DNA of 16,643 nt from DAOQVB01 sp964400865. Its GTDB lineage: Bacteria; Patescibacteriota; Microgenomatia; UBA1400; PJMF01. The notes under the pieces were generated by a model, which saw only the letters and a program-made list of their open reading frames with translations, made no database searches and was not told the DNA's origin. Shown in pieces: positions 15,125 through 16,643 of the stretch. Where the stretch lies: the NCBI GenBank assembly GCA_964400865.1, contig CAYNWG010000018.1, positions 1 to 16,643 on the forward strand. Reading direction: 5' to 3'. The translations under genes and the position numbers were made by a program. Each line of letters opens with the position of its first letter. Within the stretch, counting starts at the first letter, position 1.

Positions 15125-15150
15125 AAATCATTGTGTAACGATACAGATTG

Positions 15151-15223
15151 TGCCCCAGGAGGGATTCGAACCCCCGACCTTTGGTTCCGAAGACCACTGC
15201 TCTATCCACTGAGCTACTGAGGC
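15151..15223 (-). tRNA. tRNA-Arg(UCG)
   Basis: On the minus strand the acceptor stem GCCTCAG pairs with CTGGGGC. The D-arm is GCTC...GAGC, and the anticodon loop CTTCGGA gives anticodon UCG for CGA codons. The T-arm GGGGG-TTCGAAT-CCCTC is complete. The outermost anticodon-stem pair (27-43) is a G-A mismatch. Discriminator A, no CCA encoded. Confidence 0.96.
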
Positions 15224-15234
15224 GAGTACACCAG

Positions 15235-15243
15235 ATTATAGCA
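15235..15243 (-). promoter_or_regulatory. Extended -10 promoter of tRNA-Arg
   Basis: The minus strand reads TGCTATAAT, a perfect extended -10, ending 11 bases before the mature 5' end of tRNA-Arg. The -35 region is poor, as expected for extended -10 promoters. It lies back to back with the TATAAT of the kinase-like gene. Confidence 0.6.
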
Positions 15244-15262
15244 TTGTCATATTTTGATGTTG

Positions 15263-15268
15263 TATAAT
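15263..15268 (+). promoter_or_regulatory. -10 element of the cytidylate-kinase-like gene
   Basis: A consensus TATAAT ends 11 bases before the ATG at 15280. A TTGTCA at 15244-15249 is only 13 bases upstream, too close for a normal -35. The predicted leader is about five bases. Confidence 0.5.
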
Positions 15269-15279
15269 CAAATATTACG

Positions 15280-15990
15280 ATGAATCTTAACCTTTCCCCC
15301 ATTCTTAATCGAGCGGCTAATTGGTCATGGCTGAAGCAGCAAATGGAGTTTGCCTACGCCCAAACGGAGTCGATTTTTGCTAAACCATTTATTACTATTG
15401 CTAGAGAACCAGGGAGTGGTGGTGCGCCGATCGCCAAAGCGTTGGCAGAAAAACTTAAGTATGAATATGTAGACGAGCAGTTGGTGGAAGAAGTGGCGCG
15501 TTCCACGCGCCGCCGCAAAGAAGTAATCCGTTCCTTAGATGAAAAAAGTCGTTCCGCTGTTGAGGATTTGGTTCACTCCGTTCTTAATCCAGAATATGTT
15601 GATGAATCAAGATATATACAAGAACTATTTCATATCATTTTGGCATATGCCTACAAAGGTGAGGTGGTAATTTTGGGTCGCGGTGCCAACTTTATTACGC
15701 CTTTTGCTCGAGGTTTGCATGTTCTGGTTGTGGCTCCGTATGCCGTGCGTGTCCAGCGCGCGATGGATTTTGAAGGTCATAGTAAGGAAAAAGCCAAACA
15801 AGTAATTGCTGAGGTGGAAGAACAGCGTCGAGAATTTGTGAAACAGTACATTAGTAAAGACGTCCGCAAACCCTATGTATATGATTTAACGATTAACACA
15901 CAGTATTTTGATATTGAGCAATCAAGAGATTTAATTATTTCTGCATTGAAGAAAAAATTTTCTCGTTCAATTAATCTATCCACTAAGTAG
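15280..15990 (+). CDS. Cytidylate kinase-like family protein
   Basis: This 236-residue protein has a P-loop of the cytidylate-kinase-like (PF13189) type: ITIAREPGSGGAPIAKALAEKL (38-59). VDEQLVEEVA (64-73) is the usual second strand and helix, GRGAN (133-137) replaces the CMP-kinase core, and RVQRAM (157-162) and YDLTINT (201-207) complete the family pattern. It differs from true Cmk in sequence around the nucleotide-monophosphate site, so the phosphorylated substrate is uncertain. The first 35 residues are an unrelated polar lead-in. It has its own near-leaderless promoter and stands alone between tRNA-Arg (opposite strand) and tRNA-Leu(CAG). Confidence 0.85.
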   Translation: MNLNLSPILNRAANWSWLKQQMEFAYAQTESIFAKPFITIAREPGSGGAPIAKALAEKLKYEYVDEQLVEEVARSTRRRKEVIRSLDEKSRSAVEDLVHSVLNPEYVDESRYIQELFHIILAYAYKGEVVILGRGANFITPFARGLHVLVVAPYAVRVQRAMDFEGHSKEKAKQVIAEVEEQRREFVKQYISKDVRKPYVYDLTINTQYFDIEQSRDLIISALKKKFSRSINLSTK

Positions 15991-16032
15991 TCACAAACTG
16001 CAGAAGAAGTGATAGGATACAGGATAGTTTTT

Positions 16033-16115
16033 GCCGAAGTGGCGGAATGGTAGACGCGCACGCTTCAGGAGCGTGTTCCCTTACGGGAGTGGAGGTTCAA
16101 CTCCTCTCTTCGGCA
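16033..16115 (+). tRNA. tRNA-Leu(CAG)
   Basis: Acceptor GCCGAAG pairs perfectly with CTTCGGC. The anticodon stem is CACGC/GCGTG around loop TTCAGGA, so the anticodon is CAG for CUG codons. A long variable arm (TTCCCTTACGGGAG) confirms class II leucine tRNA, and the T-arm is GGAGG-TTCAACT-CCTCT. Discriminator A; CCA not encoded. tRNA genes of this kind are common integration sites, which matters for what follows. Confidence 0.97.
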
Positions 16116-16130
16116 CAAAAGCATTTTTGT
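16115..16130 (+). terminator. Hairpin directly after tRNA-Leu(CAG)
   Basis: ACAAAA and TTTTGT form a 6-bp A/U-rich stem around GCAT, starting at the discriminator base. Its right arm contains a run of T. It is a weak terminator or 3'-processing candidate, placed like the hairpin after tRNA-Leu(UAG). Confidence 0.35.
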
Positions 16131-16163
16131 TCTGGTTTTCCTGGAAAATATAATCCTATAATA

Positions 16164-16192
16164 TTGACAGAAAAGCTTAATTCTGTTATCAT
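16164..16192 (+). promoter_or_regulatory. Near-consensus sigma70 promoter of the hammerhead transcript
   Basis: A consensus TTGACA (16164-16169), exactly 17 bases, and TATCAT (16187-16192) form the best promoter in this window. Transcription should start near 16199, giving a leader of about 113 nt before the ATG at 16313. This is much longer than the leaders predicted for the other genes here. Confidence 0.75.
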
Positions 16193-16215
16193 AAGTAGGC
16201 TAAATCTAAGCGTAA

Positions 16216-16251
16216 GCCAAGTTTCACTACTAATGCAGTGAGCAGCTTGGT
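16216..16251 (+). promoter_or_regulatory. Leader hairpin of the small membrane protein mRNA
   Basis: CCAAG (16217-16221) pairs with CTTGG (16246-16250), and inside it CACT (16225-16228) pairs with AGTG (16237-16240). A G-U pair (16216/16251) can extend the base. It lies near the 5' end of the predicted transcript. No known riboswitch class is recognised. Confidence 0.4.
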
Positions 16252-16291
16252 CCAGGTTTGGTTTTACAGCATCTTAAAATTTCGGCTAAAC

Positions 16292-16307
16292 GGCAATGGA
16301 GGTTGCC
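16292..16307 (+). promoter_or_regulatory. Shine-Dalgarno site displayed in a hairpin loop
   Basis: GGCAA (16292-16296) pairs with TTGCC (16303-16307), leaving the loop TGGAGG, which contains the ribosome-binding GGAGG (16298-16302). The ATG at 16313 follows ten bases after GGAGG and decides the start of the 78-residue protein. Confidence 0.55.
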
Positions 16308-16312
16308 ATCAC

Positions 16313-16549
16313 ATGTACCCACTCAACTTGGTGTTTGTTCTGGTGTGCGTATACTTTGGAAGTTCGTACGTGTCGTCTCGGACTAAGTCGGGTTGGCCAG
16401 ACCTACTCGCCACGATCGTGATGATATGGTTGTTTGTCATTCATTACAATCCTGTCACGTGGGCAACCTATCTGTCCGGTTTCATGGCTGGGTTCCAGCT
16501 TCTCTTACTTGGAGCCCTGTACGAAAGGAGTAAATACCAAAAAAAATAG
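16313..16549 (+). CDS. Small hydrophobic protein upstream of a hammerhead ribozyme
   Basis: This 78-residue protein has no family I recognise. It starts MYPLNLVFVL and shows two or three membrane helices (about 3-17, 29-44 and 53-70), separated by a short loop YVSSRTKSGWPD and ended by a basic tail ERSKYQKK. Size and layout resemble phage holins or small membrane toxins, but no motif proves either. An in-frame ATG at 16238 would add 25 residues, but GGAGG at 16298-16302 supports the ATG at 16313. G+C counted by hand is about 47%, higher than the A+T-rich surroundings suggest. It lies between a strong promoter and the ribozyme, all downstream of tRNA-Leu(CAG). Confidence 0.7.
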   Translation: MYPLNLVFVLVCVYFGSSYVSSRTKSGWPDLLATIVMIWLFVIHYNPVTWATYLSGFMAGFQLLLLGALYERSKYQKK

Positions 16550-16556
16550 CCGAAGT

Positions 16557-16592
16557 GGTCCTGAGCACGACCTTATCAATAACTGCTCGACC
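16557..16592 (+). promoter_or_regulatory. Upstream hairpin that could compete with ribozyme stem III
   Basis: GGTC (16557-16560) pairs with GACC (16589-16592), and GAGC (16563-16566) pairs with GCTC (16585-16588), with a two-base CT bulge and an 18-base loop. The GACC segment is also the 5' strand of hammerhead stem III, so the two folds exclude each other. Confidence 0.45.
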
Positions 16593-16639
16593 TTTACGGA
16601 TGTGTGTCCGTACTGATGAGTCCAAAAGGACGAAAGGTT
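16589..16639 (+). ncRNA. Type III hammerhead ribozyme
   Basis: The complete conserved core is present. Stem III is GACC-T (16589-16593) with A-GGTT (16635-16639). The base before the cleavage site is T16594 (an H position), so cleavage is predicted after 16594. Stem I is TACGGA/TCCGTA (16595-16600 and 16607-16612) with loop TGTGTG, followed by the invariant CTGATGA (16613-16619). Stem II is GTCC/GGAC (16620-16623 and 16628-16631) with loop AAAA, followed by the invariant GAAA (16632-16635). Both stems I and II are closed and stem III is open, which makes it type III. The weak point is the short stem III, with a terminal G-U. Cleavage would leave the upstream mRNA ending 45 nt after its stop codon. 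Confidence 0.88.
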
Positions 16640-16643
16640 TTCA

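Noticed and set aside
15280..15990. Genuine cytidylate kinase (cmk)
   Set aside because: The P-loop region AREPGSGG and the downstream motifs fit the cytidylate-kinase-like family better than Cmk itself, so no cmk symbol is given.
16238..16312. Upstream ATG that would lengthen the small membrane protein by 25 residues
   Set aside because: It has no Shine-Dalgarno site, lies within a leader hairpin, and the GGAGG at 16298-16302 is correctly placed for the ATG at 16313.
16033..16643. CRISPR array, group I/II intron or retron as an explanation for the RNA structure
   Set aside because: There are no regularly spaced repeats, no intron catalytic core and no reverse transcriptase in the window; the hammerhead core explains the 3' structure directly.

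Overview
The window looks like a piece of a small bacterial chromosome, most likely a Candidate Phyla Radiation (Patescibacteria) genome. This placement is an inference. It rests on A+T-rich, tightly packed genes with overlaps, weak or absent Shine-Dalgarno sites, tRNAs without an encoded CCA, reduced versions of housekeeping proteins (a short DNA polymerase III delta and a UvrC without its C-terminal HhH region), and several exported cell-wall or extracellular proteins. TGA acts as a stop codon (for example at 15122-15124), so the code is standard and not the UGA=Gly code of Gracilibacteria.

Region 1 (1-12766) is a minus-strand run. In transcription order it holds uvrA, an exported transglutaminase-like protein, uvrC (its 5' end lies inside the transglutaminase gene), a YvlD-type small membrane protein, and then a compact five-gene unit: UUP1-type 7TM protein, ATP-grasp glutamate-ligase-like enzyme with a C-terminal RimB-like domain, DUF1704 metallopeptidase, YgjP-type metallopeptidase, and holA. 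An extended -10 promoter (6205-6213) precedes that unit and a strong hairpin (1555-1583) follows it. A phosphomannomutase with a good Shine-Dalgarno site and the start of one more gene complete the left end. The 7TM, ligase and DUF1704 genes are a known neighbourhood type thought to make or process an amide-linked peptide tag or metabolite at the membrane.

Region 2 (12860-15990) holds tRNA-Leu(UAG), a divergent pair of secreted glycan-active proteins (a lysozyme/glucosaminidase-like protein and a clan GH-A glycosidase-like protein), a tiny winged-helix protein surrounded by GTGTAA repeats, tRNA-Arg(UCG) on the minus strand, and a cytidylate-kinase-like protein.

Region 3 (16033-16643) is the most unusual part. 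Just downstream of tRNA-Leu(CAG) lies a near-consensus sigma70 promoter, a structured 5' leader of about 110 nt with its Shine-Dalgarno site in a hairpin loop, a 78-residue hydrophobic protein, and, 40 nt past its stop, a complete type III hammerhead ribozyme core ending almost exactly at the window edge. An upstream hairpin could compete for the weak stem III of the ribozyme. This may be the left end of an integrated element or a previously undescribed self-cleaving transcript.
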